A stretch of 37,949 nucleotides of DNA from Acidimicrobiaceae bacterium (GCA_003134515.1 PLBM01000043.1:194-38142); one strand, 5' to 3'. Positions 18,326 through 27,502 are shown, counted from the stretch's first letter. The notes: generated by a model not told the origin, from the letters alone. Program-made: numbers and translations.

Positions 18326-18991
18326 CTAGTGGCGCGAAACGCGACTGAGACCCCGGCGAAGACGCCGACTGTGTTGGCGCGCGCGCAGCGCCGAGGTCGG
18401 CGACGGGGCCGGACGCGCGGCCACCCGCCAGACGCGCCAAAACCGTCCCCCCGCGGTCATTGCCGTCAGGCCCAGCATCAGCCAAAGCACGGGAATGAAG
18501 ATGACGGTCGCGATGAGCCCCACACCCAAGAGGATCATCCGCTCGGCCCGCTCCATCAGACCGCCCTTAGCGTCGAGTCCAAGACTCTCGGCCTTGGAGC
18601 GTTGATACGAGATCATGAAGGTCGTGGTGAGGATCGCGATTGGCAACAAGACGAGCTGGCCGTGATGGCGCGCCGTCAGGTAGTACGCGACACCCCCCAG
18701 AATGATGGCGTCGGCGAGACGATCCGAGACGGAGTCAAAGAAACTGCCCCGCTGGGAGGCGCGGTGGGACGCCTTGGCGACCGCTCCGTCAAAGATGTCG
18801 TGAAAACCGGTCAAGGTCAACAGGACGATCGCCCAAAAGTGCAGGCCGACCGCGATGGCCCAGGCCGTCGCGCAGGCGAACACCAGCCCCGAAGCCGTGA
18901 GCACGTCGGCGGAAAAACCTATTCGTACGAGCCAGCGCCCAATCGGCGCGGTCGTCGCGTCTAGCGACTGGCGGAACTTGCCGTCGAACAT
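18326..18991 (-). CDS. pgsA: CDP-alcohol phosphatidyltransferase, probable phosphatidylinositol phosphate synthase
   Basis: This integral membrane enzyme of the CDP-alcohol phosphotransferase family probably makes phosphatidylinositol phosphate from CDP-diacylglycerol and inositol phosphate. The family motif D-G-x2-A-R-x8-G-x3-D-x3-D appears as DGAVAK...RGSFFDSVSD, with Lys in place of the usual Arg. Several hydrophobic helices follow. At 221 aa it is typical. ATG 18991 has GAGGG upstream. The C-terminus is rich in Arg and Ser. Substrate is inferred from the HIT-pgsA-patA-pimA gene order shared with mycobacteria. Confidence 0.85.
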   Translation of the reverse strand: MFDGKFRQSLDATTAPIGRWLVRIGFSADVLTASGLVFACATAWAIAVGLHFWAIVLLTLTGFHDIFDGAVAKASHRASQRGSFFDSVSDRLADAIILGGVAYYLTARHHGQLVLLPIAILTTTFMISYQRSKAESLGLDAKGGLMERAERMILLGVGLIATVIFIPVLWLMLGLTAMTAGGRFWRVWRVAARPAPSPTSALRARQHSRRLRRGLSRVSRH

Positions 18992-19046
18992 CGACCCTCT
19001 GGGTTCATGACGCTGAGTCTACCGGTCGGGCCAGCAAAGACGGGGC

Positions 19047-19547
19047 CTAGAGATGGGCGCGCACTTTCTGCCACGTCGCTTGTAGCGATTCGGGTAAAAC
19101 GCGCGTCTCGCCAATCGTGGTCATGAAGTTCGTGTCGCCACTCCAGCGCGGCAGCGCGTGCGCGTGCAGATGTTTAGGGATTCCCGCGCCTGCGGCGTGA
19201 CCGAGATTCATCCCGAGGTTCATCCCATCGGGCTCGTAGGCCTTCTTAAGTGCCGCGACCGCGTCTCGCAACACGAGAAAAAAGTCGGAGAACTCTTCGT
19301 CGTTCAACTCCTCGAGCGAGTCCACGTGACGAAACGGCACCACGAGGAGATGGCCCGAGCCGTAGGGAAAGGCGTTCAAGACCACGAAGGTATATTGACT
19401 TTTTTTCAGCACGCCCGTCGACTCGTCGACCGGCTCGGCGCCCAGGACGCAAAAGACGCACTCGGCTCCTTCATCCGCATTCTCCTTCGCGTTGATGCTC
19501 GCGACGTACCCCTCACGCCACGCGGCGGAAAAACGCTCTAGGCCCAC
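19047..19547 (-). CDS. HIT family nucleotide hydrolase/phosphorylase (Ap4A-type)
   Basis: This histidine-triad protein has HLHAHALPRW (the H-x-H-x-H motif) and GHLLVVPFRHVDSLEEL. The next residues to the C-terminus (GDTNFMTTIG) match the actinobacterial Ap4A phosphorylase-like branch found between thrS and pgsA. An N-terminal CVFC pair may bind metal. At 166 aa it is slightly shorter than the mycobacterial homologue. The GTG start at 19547 overlaps the 3' end of thrS by 10 bases, and GAGG lies 7 nt upstream of it. Confidence 0.88.
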   Translation of the reverse strand: MGLERFSAAWREGYVASINAKENADEGAECVFCVLGAEPVDESTGVLKKSQYTFVVLNAFPYGSGHLLVVPFRHVDSLEELNDEEFSDFFLVLRDAVAALKKAYEPDGMNLGMNLGHAAGAGIPKHLHAHALPRWSGDTNFMTTIGETRVLPESLQATWQKVRAHL

Positions 19548-21529
19548 GTGGGCGCCTCGGGTGAGGCGTGTGCTCGAATCTCTTCGAGCAGCCGTTCGCG
19601 AAACGCGCTCACGCTCACGCCACGTTCGGGGTCGTTCGATCCGCGCGCGTTTACTCCGAGGGTCGCGTTCGCGACGTCCTCGTCGCCCACCACCACCACG
19701 TAGGGGATCTTTTCGAGTTTGGCCTTACGAATTCGAGCACCCAATGGTTCGCTCGCCACTTCGACGTTGACGCGAACCCCCTCGAGGCGAAGCAGCGCCG
19801 CCACCTCAAAGGCGTAGTCGTCATGGTCGTCACGAACGCCCAGCACGCGAACCTGCTCGGGACTGAGCCACGTCGGCAAGTTCCCGGCGTAGTGCTCGAT
19901 GAGAATCGCCATGAATCGCTCCACCGATCCAAAGAGCGCACGGTGAATCATAATGGGGCGCTGACGCGAGTTATCGGGCGCGACGTAGGTGGCGTCAAAA
20001 TTCTTGGGCTGTTGGAAGTCCAACTGAATCGTGGACATTTGGTGAGTACGGCCGATGGCGTCGCGCGCCTGCACGGAGATCTTGGGTCCGTAGAACGCGC
20101 CGCCCCCGACGTCGAGCACGAGTTCGAGCTCCGCCGCTTCAGCCACCGCAGCGAGAATGGCCTCGGCCTCGGCCCACTCTTCGTCGGTGCCCGAGGCCTT
20201 GAACGATGGTCGTGTCGAAAGCTCCAGGTAGAACTCCGACAGGCCAAAATCGCGCAGCAGATCGAGCACGAAGGTGAGGAGACTGGCCAACTCTTCGGTC
20301 ATCTGCTCGCGCGTGCAAAAGATGTGCGCGTCGTCCATGGTCATACCTCTCACGCGAGTCAAACCTTGGACGACGCCCGACTTCTCGAAGCGGTAGACCG
20401 AGCCGAATTCGAACATGCGCAACGGCAGTTCTCGGTAACTGCGTTGGCGCGCCTTGAAGATCAAGACGTGAAACGGGCAGTTCATGGGCTTGAGGTAGTA
20501 GTGCTGGCCCTCATCGAGCACCATCGGCGGATACATGCTCTCGGCGAACCACGCCAAGTGCCCCGAGGTCTCGAAGAGTTCGGCTTTGGAGATGTGCGGC
20601 GAGTACACGAACTCATAGCCCGACGCCTCGTGGCGTTGGCGGGAATACTCCTCGAGCACGCGTCGAATGATGCCACCTTTGGGGTGAAAGACCGCGAGTC
20701 CTGGCCCGAGCTCACTGGGGAACGAGAAGAGGTCGAGTTCGTGACCGAGGCGACGGTGATCGCGCTTCTCCGCCTCTTCCAACTGCACCAGGTGCGCAAC
20801 GAGGGCCTCCTTCGACTCCCACGCGGTGCCGTAAATTCGTTGCAGTTGCGGTTGAGACTCGTCACCGCGCCAGTACGCGCCCGCGACCCTGGTCAACTGG
20901 AAGTGCCCGAGGTGCGACGTGCTCGGCACGTGGGGTCCCCGACAGAGATCGATGAACGCGTCCGTGTTGGAATAGGTCGAAATGGTGTCGCCGCCGCCCG
21001 TCTCCGCCAGGTCTTCCTCGCCGGCCCCTCGCGCCACCGCCTCGATGATCTCAATCTTGAAGGGCTGATTCTTAAAGAGGACCAAGCCGTCACCAATGGA
21101 GTACTCCGAGCGAGTGAAGGGCTGGTCCTCCGCGACAATGGCGCGCATCTCAGCGTCGACTCGAACCAGATCGTCGTCACTAAAGTGCTGACCGCCCGGC
21201 AGTTCGAAGTCGTAGTAGAAGCCGTCTCGAATCGCCGGACCGATGGCGTAGTGCGCGCCGGGCCATAGACGGGTGACGGCTTGGGCCAGTACGTGGGCCG
21301 ACGAGTGGCGCAGCACCTCACGACCGTCGTCACTCGCGGGAGTCACGATCGCTACGTGGTCACCGTCGTGCAGGGGCGTAAAGAGATCAGTTAGCTGATC
21401 ATTCACGCGCGCCGCGAGGGCGTCTTTGGCGAGTCGCTTCCCGATCGCCTTGGCGAGGTCGAACGCCGTCGAACCCTCGGACAGGGTTCGCATCGAAGCG
21501 TCGGGTAGCTCAACTTTGAGATCAGACAT
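19538..21529 (-). CDS. thrS: Threonyl-tRNA synthetase
   Basis: This class II synthetase has an N-terminal TGS domain (VELPDASMRTLSEGSTAFD), the editing domain with HSSAHVLAQAV, the catalytic core with zinc-ligand Cys in MNCPFHVLIFK, motif 2 (RFEKSGVVQGLTRVRGM), motif 3 (RPIMIHRALFGSVERF), and a C-terminal anticodon domain. The ORF track begins upstream inside the spacer and mshC. ATG 21529 with AAAGGAC upstream gives 663 aa and the family N-terminus. It lies 16 bp after the mshC-like stop and overlaps the HIT gene. Confidence 0.97.
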   Translation of the reverse strand: MSDLKVELPDASMRTLSEGSTAFDLAKAIGKRLAKDALAARVNDQLTDLFTPLHDGDHVAIVTPASDDGREVLRHSSAHVLAQAVTRLWPGAHYAIGPAIRDGFYYDFELPGGQHFSDDDLVRVDAEMRAIVAEDQPFTRSEYSIGDGLVLFKNQPFKIEIIEAVARGAGEEDLAETGGGDTISTYSNTDAFIDLCRGPHVPSTSHLGHFQLTRVAGAYWRGDESQPQLQRIYGTAWESKEALVAHLVQLEEAEKRDHRRLGHELDLFSFPSELGPGLAVFHPKGGIIRRVLEEYSRQRHEASGYEFVYSPHISKAELFETSGHLAWFAESMYPPMVLDEGQHYYLKPMNCPFHVLIFKARQRSYRELPLRMFEFGSVYRFEKSGVVQGLTRVRGMTMDDAHIFCTREQMTEELASLLTFVLDLLRDFGLSEFYLELSTRPSFKASGTDEEWAEAEAILAAVAEAAELELVLDVGGGAFYGPKISVQARDAIGRTHQMSTIQLDFQQPKNFDATYVAPDNSRQRPIMIHRALFGSVERFMAILIEHYAGNLPTWLSPEQVRVLGVRDDHDDYAFEVAALLRLEGVRVNVEVASEPLGARIRKAKLEKIPYVVVVGDEDVANATLGVNARGSNDPERGVSVSAFRERLLEEIRAHASPEAPTWA

Positions 21530-21545
21530 CTCGTCCTTTCGTCGA

Positions 21546-22667
21546 CTACAGCGTAATGCCGAGCAACGATGCCGCCGAAGCGACACTCGATCCGGCGTGC
21601 GCGGCGGCGTCGATCGCGCGAAGCGCGTCGGGCGTGTTGAGGTCGTCGTCAAGCGCGTCGCGCACGTCCTCCAGCACCAACGAGACGCGACCGGTCGTCA
21701 ACGTCGAGCGCCACGTCGCGAGTCGCGATTGGGCGTGCGACAACAACTCGTCTCGCCACTCCCAATCGTCGCGGTAGAACTGATCGAGCAGCGCCAGACG
21801 AACCGCCGCCGGCTCCGAACGCCGCACCACGTCGTGCACGTAGACCAGATTGCCCAGTGATTTGCTCATCTTGACCCCATCCAGCGCCACCAACCCGGTG
21901 TGCATCCAGTGCTTCACGAACGGCGCGCCGGTCACCGATTCGCTCTGGGCCGCTTCACATTCGTGATGAGGAAACGCGAGGTCTCGCCCGCCGCCGTGGA
22001 CATCGACCGTCTCGCCGAGTTCGCGCAACGCCAGCGCGGAGCACTCGATGTGCCAACCCGGGCGACCCGCGCCCCAGCGAGACTCCCAGGCCGGTTCGTC
22101 CTCGAGAGAGGGCTGCCAGAGTACGAAATCGAGCGGGTCGCGCTTGTTTGGGTCGTCGGGTCGGCCCCCGTTGGCGCCGGCGAGTTCGATCATCACTTCT
22201 CGTGGTTGATGGCTGATCTGACCAAAGCGAGGGAACTTGGACACTTCAAAGTAGACGCTCCCCTCGACTTCGTAGGCCAGTCCCAGATCGAAGGTCTGAC
22301 CAATCAACGTGAGTATCTCGGGGATCGCGCCCGTGGCGCGAGGTTCGGAGTACACCGCCAAGAGATTGAGAAGTTTCATATCACGCTCAAAGGTGACCAT
22401 CTCTTGCGCGGCGAGGTCGAGGTAGTTGACCCCAAGCTCGCGGGCCTTTCGAAGAATGTCGTCATCGACGTCGGTGACGTTGCGCACGCAACGGGCCTCA
22501 TGGCCCGCGTCGAGCAGACGTCGGGTCAACACATCAAAGGTGAGATAGACGAAGGCGTGACCGAGGTGCGCCGATTCGTAGGGTGTGATGCCACAGCTGT
22601 ACAGCGTGGCGACGGGACCGATCTCGAGGGGAAACACGCCCCGGCGCGCACTGTCGTAGAGCTGCAT
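21546..22667 (-). CDS. mshC: MshC-like cysteine:GlcN-Ins ligase (CysRS-related)
   Basis: This class I CysRS-fold protein has a zinc Cys and ATP site near the N-terminus: [15 protein letters not shown] (Cys25, HLGH 34-37), then [32 protein letters not shown] and KMSKSLGN. The CGITPY variant of CysRS's CGPTVY, the short C-terminus and the 373 aa length match MshC, the mycothiol biosynthesis ligase that joins cysteine to glucosaminyl-inositol. The alternative is a short CysRS, and finding a separate cysS in the genome would settle it. ATG 22667 overlaps the npdG stop (TGATG). The ORF-track extension lies inside npdG. Confidence 0.75.
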   Translation of the reverse strand: MQLYDSARRGVFPLEIGPVATLYSCGITPYESAHLGHAFVYLTFDVLTRRLLDAGHEARCVRNVTDVDDDILRKARELGVNYLDLAAQEMVTFERDMKLLNLLAVYSEPRATGAIPEILTLIGQTFDLGLAYEVEGSVYFEVSKFPRFGQISHQPREVMIELAGANGGRPDDPNKRDPLDFVLWQPSLEDEPAWESRWGAGRPGWHIECSALALRELGETVDVHGGGRDLAFPHHECEAAQSESVTGAPFVKHWMHTGLVALDGVKMSKSLGNLVYVHDVVRRSEPAAVRLALLDQFYRDDWEWRDELLSHAQSRLATWRSTLTTGRVSLVLEDVRDALDDDLNTPDALRAIDAAAHAGSSVASAASLLGITL

Positions 22668-23317
22668 CAGTGCTTGAGTCCGGCGAGCTTTACGTAGCTG
22701 TACGACTTTTGACGAATATTGATTGAAATACACACCGCCGTAAAGGCCTCGATGGCACTGGCGAGCGACATCGATCCCGCGATCACCGCGTGCAATCCAG
22801 GCATCGAGTCGACTATCGCCGCGACCTCTTCACAAGCCCGCTCGTCGTCGGAGCAAAGGATCACGTCGGCATCGAGTTGGCTGTCAAGGTCTTCCATCTG
22901 CCTCGCCGGCAGATGATGAAAGGCGGCCACGATCGTGCTCTCGGGCAAGGCGAAGGCCAACTGAGCGGCCATCGAACCACGCGAGGGATAGAGCGGGAGA
23001 ACCTCTTTGCCTTCGCGCGCGAGCGCGTTGACCATCGAGATCACGGTCTTGTGAGCGAGTGAGCTTCGAAGCGCGCTGACCGTGGCGACGGCGGCGTCCC
23101 AGGGCGTCGCGACGATGACGAGCTCACAGTCCGCGGCGGCCTCGTTGGTGGCGCCGCGCACCACGCCGGTACCGCGCGGCAAAAGTGTGGTGGCCGTGAC
23201 CTCGGCGCGCGCCGCGTCGCGAGAACCAAGCATGACGTCGTAACCCGCACTCGCGAGACGAATCGCCACGCCCCTACCGGCCGGTCCGGTGCCGCCCAAG
23301 ATGCCCACTGTCGTCAT
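22667..23317 (-). CDS. npdG: F420-dependent NADP oxidoreductase (NpdG/Fno-like)
   Basis: This small Rossmann-fold enzyme moves hydride between F420 and NADP. It has VGILGGTGPAGRGVAIRLA at the N-terminus, GSRD for NADP phosphate recognition, VIVATPWDA, and AAFHHLPARQMEDLD with typical NpdG residues. ATG 23317 is chosen because GAGGA lies upstream; ATG 23329 is possible but lacks one. Length is 216 aa. It is divergent from fabI across only 43 bp and leads the long minus-strand run through mshC and thrS. Confidence 0.85.
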   Translation of the reverse strand: MTTVGILGGTGPAGRGVAIRLASAGYDVMLGSRDAARAEVTATTLLPRGTGVVRGATNEAAADCELVIVATPWDAAVATVSALRSSLAHKTVISMVNALAREGKEVLPLYPSRGSMAAQLAFALPESTIVAAFHHLPARQMEDLDSQLDADVILCSDDERACEEVAAIVDSMPGLHAVIAGSMSLASAIEAFTAVCISINIRQKSYSYVKLAGLKH

Positions 23318-23360
23318 CGTCGTCCTCATTGGTCATAAAGCCTAGAAGTACGCTAACAAC

Positions 23361-24140
23361 ATGGCACTCCTGAGCGATCACCGCATCCTGGTCACCGGCG
23401 TATTGACCGACGACTCCCTCGCTTTTGGCATCGCCGAGCGAGCCCTGCAAGAGGGGGCGACGATTGCGCTTTCGGGCGCCGGGCGCGGCACCTCCATTAC
23501 TCGGCGTACCGCGAGAAAACTCGGCGACGTGGGCGAAGTCATCGAACTCGATGTCACCAGTCCCGGGCAGATCGCCGCGGCGGTAGCGGAGATCGAAGTT
23601 CGATTTGGACGTCTCGACGGACTGGTGCACGCCATTGGTTACGCCCCGCCGAGCTGTCTCGGAGGCGGCATGTTCGTCGCGCCCTACGAAGACGTGGCGA
23701 CCGCGATGCACGTTTCGACGTACTCGCTGGCGGCCCTGGTGGGTGCGTTTCGCCCGCTGTTGCAAAAAAGCGAAGCCCTCGGCGGCGCGTCGGTGGTGGC
23801 GTTGGACTTTGACGGATCGCGCGCCTATCCAATGTACGACTGGATGGGCGTCATGAAGGCGGCCCTCGAGTCACTCGGCCGTTATCTCGCGCGCGAAGTG
23901 GGTAAGGACAAGATTCGCGTCAACATGCTCGCCGCGGGACCGATCCGCACCACCGCCGCGAAATCAATCCCGGGGTTTTCGCTCTTCGAGGACACGTGGG
24001 GTGATCGAGCGCCCCTCGGCTGGAACGTGCACGACGCCAGCGCCATCGCCGATACCGCGGTCGCGCTGTTGTCACCGTTGCTGCGCGCGACGACCGCTTC
24101 GGTGATTCACGTCGACGGCGGCGCTTACGCAATGGGCTAG
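23361..24140 (+). CDS. fabI: Enoyl-ACP reductase, FabI/InhA type
   Basis: This SDR-superfamily enzyme catalyses the last reduction of fatty acid elongation. It has the FabI-type dinucleotide motif VTGVLTDDSLAFGIA, HAIGYAPP, and catalytic Tyr159-x6-Lys166 in MYDWMGVMKAALES, close to the InhA pattern. MLAAGPIRTTAAKSIPGF is the conserved substrate-loop region. At 259 aa it is normal. ATG 23361 lies only 6 nt after TACGCT, a possible -10, with no Shine-Dalgarno, so a leaderless or very short-leader mRNA is plausible. Its stop overlaps the stop of the convergent ABC gene (CTAG). Confidence 0.93.
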   Translation: MALLSDHRILVTGVLTDDSLAFGIAERALQEGATIALSGAGRGTSITRRTARKLGDVGEVIELDVTSPGQIAAAVAEIEVRFGRLDGLVHAIGYAPPSCLGGGMFVAPYEDVATAMHVSTYSLAALVGAFRPLLQKSEALGGASVVALDFDGSRAYPMYDWMGVMKAALESLGRYLAREVGKDKIRVNMLAAGPIRTTAAKSIPGFSLFEDTWGDRAPLGWNVHDASAIADTAVALLSPLLRATTASVIHVDGGAYAMG

Positions 24141-26011
24141 TCCTCTTGCGCGGCGAACTGCGTTTCGTAGAGATCGCGATAGAGCCCGTCGCGAGCGTGT
24201 AACTGAGCGTGCGTGCCGCTCGCCACGATGCGTCCCTCGTCCACCACGAGAATCTGATCGGCGTTTCGAATCGTCGAGAGCCGGTGCGCGATGACGAGCG
24301 ACGTGCGCTGGCTCATGGTCTCATCGAGCGCACGCTGCACCGCGGCTTCACTCTCGGCGTCGAGGTGCGCCGTCGCTTCGTCCAGCACCACCAGATGGGG
24401 TGACTTCAACAGCAGGCGCGCCAACGCGACACGCTGCTTCTCGCCACCCGAAAGCCGATAGCCCCGCTCGCCCACCACGGTGCTGAGGCCCAGGGGCAGC
24501 GACGCCACCAAGTCGGCGATCTGCGCCGATGCCAGCGCGAGGGCCACTTCCTCATCGGTAGCGTCGGGTTTGGCGAAGAGCAGATTGGCGCGAAGCGAGT
24601 CGTGAAAGAGATGGGCATCCTGGGTAACCACGCCCACGGTCGCGTTGAGCGACGCCGTCGTCGCCTCGCGCACGTCCACGCCATTGATCGACACCGATCC
24701 ACCGTTCACGTCGTAGAGCCGCGACACCAACATAGATATCGTCGTTTTGCCGGCGCCGCTCGGTCCAACGAGCGCTGTCATGGTGCCCGGTTCGACCACG
24801 AAGCTGACGTCGTGCAACACGGCGGTGCGAGGAGTGTCATCAAGGCGCGCCACCGCCTCGAGTGAGGCTAGCGAGACTTCCTCCGCGCCGGGGTAAGAAA
24901 AATCAACGTGCGAGAACGCCAGTTTCGCCGGACCCGGCGGAATCGAACGCGCGTGAGGACTTTCCTTGATCATCGGTTCGAGGTCGAGAACCTCGAAGAG
25001 CCGCTCGAAGCTCACCATGGCCGACATGTAGTCAATGTTGAGATTGGAGAGCTGCGTGAGGGGCCCGTACAGGCGGCCGAGGTACGCGGTCAGGGCCACA
25101 ACCGTACCAACGAGCAGCACGCCGTGCACGGCCTCCACTCCTCCAAAACCGTAGGCGAAGGCCGTGGCCAGCGACGCGGTCAACGACAACGAGATGAAAA
25201 AGTAGCGCTGGTACATGGCCTGATGAATGCCAATGTCACGCACCTGCGCGGCTCGGTGCTCGAATGCTTTGCGCTCTTCCTGGGGACGACCAAACAGCTT
25301 CACGAGCATCGCGCCGGCCACGTTGAAACGCTCCGACATGACCATATTCATCTCGGCGTTCAATTCCATGCCGCGTTGGAAAAGAGTACCCAGTCGCCGT
25401 CCGACACGGCGAGCGGGCAGAAGGAAGACCGGAACCAGAATCAGCGCGACCAGAGTGATGGGCCAACTTAGGAGAAACATCACCACGAGCACGATGACCA
25501 CGAGAATCACGTTGCCTACGACATTGGAAAAGAGGTCGGTGAAGGCTTGTTGAGCCCCGATGACGTCGTTATTGAGGCGACTGATCAATGCGCCCGTTTG
25601 GGTTCTCGAAAAGAACGCAATGGGCATCTCTTGGATGTGACGAAAGACTTCGGCGCGCAGATCGTAAATCAGGCCCTCGCCGATGATTGCCGAGATTCTG
25701 CGTTCAATCATCTGGAGCCCAGCGTCAAAGATGGCCAGAATTGCCGTAGCAACCGCGAGACCGACCACCAGGCCCGCTCGATGCTTGTAGATCCCCACGT
25801 CAATGATCTCGCGCAACAAGAGCGGTGAGACCGAGGAAATGATGGCGTCGACGATGACGACGGTTAAGAAGAATATCAACGCGGGCCGGTAGTGCGCCGC
25901 GAATTTCAAGATGCGAGGGAGCGTTCCCTTCTTTAGACGGTGCTCGAGAATCTTTCGGTCGCGTTGCATCCCGCGCATTCCCATTCGCCCGCCGGCGCCG
26001 TGCATGCTCAT
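24137..26011 (-). CDS. ABC exporter, fused membrane and ATPase domains
   Basis: This half-transporter has an N-terminal six-helix membrane domain (about residues 40-320) and a C-terminal nucleotide-binding domain. The latter has Walker A GPSGAGKTT, a Q-loop in VVTQDAHLF, signature LSGGEKQRVALARLL, Walker B HLVVLDEATAHLD and H-loop IAHRLSTI. All catalytic elements are intact, and it probably works as a homodimer. The substrate cannot be told. The N-terminus is Met- and Gly-rich (MSMHGAGGRMGMRGM), common in actinobacterial exporters. ATG 26011 has GGGAG 8 nt upstream, so I prefer it to the ORF-track start at 26068. Length is 624 aa. Confidence 0.93.
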   Translation of the reverse strand: MSMHGAGGRMGMRGMQRDRKILEHRLKKGTLPRILKFAAHYRPALIFFLTVVIVDAIISSVSPLLLREIIDVGIYKHRAGLVVGLAVATAILAIFDAGLQMIERRISAIIGEGLIYDLRAEVFRHIQEMPIAFFSRTQTGALISRLNNDVIGAQQAFTDLFSNVVGNVILVVIVLVVMFLLSWPITLVALILVPVFLLPARRVGRRLGTLFQRGMELNAEMNMVMSERFNVAGAMLVKLFGRPQEERKAFEHRAAQVRDIGIHQAMYQRYFFISLSLTASLATAFAYGFGGVEAVHGVLLVGTVVALTAYLGRLYGPLTQLSNLNIDYMSAMVSFERLFEVLDLEPMIKESPHARSIPPGPAKLAFSHVDFSYPGAEEVSLASLEAVARLDDTPRTAVLHDVSFVVEPGTMTALVGPSGAGKTTISMLVSRLYDVNGGSVSINGVDVREATTASLNATVGVVTQDAHLFHDSLRANLLFAKPDATDEEVALALASAQIADLVASLPLGLSTVVGERGYRLSGGEKQRVALARLLLKSPHLVVLDEATAHLDAESEAAVQRALDETMSQRTSLVIAHRLSTIRNADQILVVDEGRIVASGTHAQLHARDGLYRDLYETQFAAQED

Positions 26012-26125
26012 TTCAACTCTCCCGTCGTAGGCAGTGTAGGAAGGCTCGCGGGCACCGCGCGCGCCCATCGGTCCTTCGAAGTCACGTTCGGCCTCGGGCT
26101 TGTCTTGATAAACGCGCGCCAGACG

Positions 26126-26767
26126 TTACGAAGTCACGGCACTTATCAAAATGACGACGCCCAAGGTCATCATCACGCACGCGCCAATCGTTCGTAACAC
26201 CACGAGGCGCGTCGGCGATCCCGAGAGCCACTCCCGAGCAGTGCCGGCGATGACGCCCCAGGTGGCGTCACTGCAAAAGGCCATAACGCTAAAGAGCCCG
26301 CCGAAGACCAGCAGCTGCCAGGTGACGTTGCCCTTGGCGCGGTTGACGAAGTGGGGAAAGACCGCGGCAAAAAAGACCAGCGACTTGGGATTCAAAATAC
26401 CGACGGTGAAGCCCTGGCGAACGACGCGCAGGTTCCTCGGGCGCTGACCTTCGCGCTTAATCATGGCCCGGGCGTGCTCGTGGCGTTGGCGCAGCGCGTC
26501 ATAACCGAGCCACAGCAGATACGCGCCGCCGATGAGTTGCAAGACCACGGCGAAGGCCTTGGAGTGCGCCAGCAAAGGGCCGAGACCAATGGCGACAATC
26601 ACTGAAAGGACCAGAGTGCCAATACTGTTGCCGAGCACGGTCAGCACGGCGACGCTTCGGCCCCACGCGACGCCGCGCGCCAAGGTGAAGAGCACGCTGG
26701 GCCCGGGCACGATGATGATCGCCATCGAGGCCACCACAAAGGTCGCGAGTTGGGCGCCGCTGATCAC
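26126..26767 (-). CDS. LysE/RhtB family amino-acid exporter
   Basis: This membrane protein of 213 aa has about six hydrophobic helices. The family signature PGPSVLFTLARGVAWGRS is near the N-terminus, GGAYLLWLGYDALRQ in the middle, and QGFTVGILNPKSLVFFAAVFP in the second half. The family exports amino acids or related metabolites; the specific substrate is not visible. The GTG start at 26767 overlaps the stop of the upstream YczE-like gene as GTGA, so the two are probably co-expressed. Confidence 0.9.
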   Translation of the reverse strand: MISGAQLATFVVASMAIIIVPGPSVLFTLARGVAWGRSVAVLTVLGNSIGTLVLSVIVAIGLGPLLAHSKAFAVVLQLIGGAYLLWLGYDALRQRHEHARAMIKREGQRPRNLRVVRQGFTVGILNPKSLVFFAAVFPHFVNRAKGNVTWQLLVFGGLFSVMAFCSDATWGVIAGTAREWLSGSPTRLVVLRTIGACVMMTLGVVILISAVTS

Positions 26768-27414
26768 GAGGTGAACCGCGAGACGAGCGACTCAGTCACT
26801 CTTAAACTGGCGCCGATACTAAAACCGATCGTCCCGGCAAAAAAGGCCGTGGCCACGCCAACAGTGCCCCCCATCAACCACCCGACGACGAGCACGATCA
26901 CCTCTAAGGTAAGGCGGATGTAGACCACGCTGACGCCGAGGCGCCGGTGCAAACTCGTCATCAGTCCGTCGCGCGGCCCCGGCCCGAGCCCGGTCGTGAG
27001 ATAGAGCGCGCTGCCCGCACCAATGACGAGTACGGCGCCCACGACGTAGATGGACTTGAGCCAGTAGGCGTGGGGCACGGCAAGATTCGTCGAGACCACG
27101 TCCAGCACATAGGCGATGACGATCAAATTCGCGATCGTGCCAAAGCCCGGTCGCTCACGAAGTGGAAACCACGCCACCAACACCACGAAGCTGATGATGG
27201 CCGTCGACCAGCCGAGCGACCAGTTCGTGTGGCGCGAAATACCTTGGGCGAAGACTGTCCACGGCGTCGCCCCCCATTGGGCTTGGACCAATAGTCCTTC
27301 GCCGAGGCCAAAGAGGGCGAGTCCCAGGAGCAGCGGCAGGGCCATTCGAGGACGAAGGGCCCAGGGACTAGCAGCTCGCCACGGCGTCACGGGAATCTTG
27401 TGGCTGAGTCTCAT
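26764..27414 (-). CDS. YczE/YyaS-like integral membrane protein
   Basis: This is a 216-aa protein with about five TM helices. The N-terminal LFGLGEGLLVQAQWGATPWTV and the later LYLTTGLGPGPRDGLMTSL are typical of the YczE/YyaS/YitT-like uncharacterised membrane family. Members often lie next to MocR or GntR regulators or transporters. Here the partner is a LysE exporter, with a 4-base overlap. ATG 27414 begins the pair. No function is established. Confidence 0.78.
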   Translation of the reverse strand: MRLSHKIPVTPWRAASPWALRPRMALPLLLGLALFGLGEGLLVQAQWGATPWTVFAQGISRHTNWSLGWSTAIISFVVLVAWFPLRERPGFGTIANLIVIAYVLDVVSTNLAVPHAYWLKSIYVVGAVLVIGAGSALYLTTGLGPGPRDGLMTSLHRRLGVSVVYIRLTLEVIVLVVGWLMGGTVGVATAFFAGTIGFSIGASLRVTESLVSRFTS

Positions 27415-27450
27415 GATCGACGTAACGCTAGTGGGCCGACATTCATGGAC

Positions 27451-27466
27451 TCACTTTGGAGAGTGA
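27451..27466. repeat. Short inverted repeat upstream of YczE-LysE pair
   Basis: TCACT-TTGGAG-AGTGA is a perfect 5-bp inverted repeat 37 bp upstream of the YczE-like start. It could be an operator, but a chance occurrence is possible. Confidence 0.3.
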
Positions 27467-27488
27467 CAGATTCTCGCAACGATCTCTT

Positions 27489-27502
27489 TTGGTTTAGACC
27501 AA
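27489..27502 (-). terminator. Weak hairpin at the end of the GGDEF-EAL gene
   Basis: TTGGT-CTAA-ACCAA is a perfect 5-bp stem overlapping the TAA stop. No U-tract follows in the direction of transcription, so this is a weak candidate. Confidence 0.25.

Noticed and set aside
19568-21268. 566-aa plus-strand ORF
   Set aside because: It lies wholly antisense to thrS, has no recognisable domain, and its composition (His/Arg/Val-rich) is that expected from the complementary frame of a GC-rich gene.
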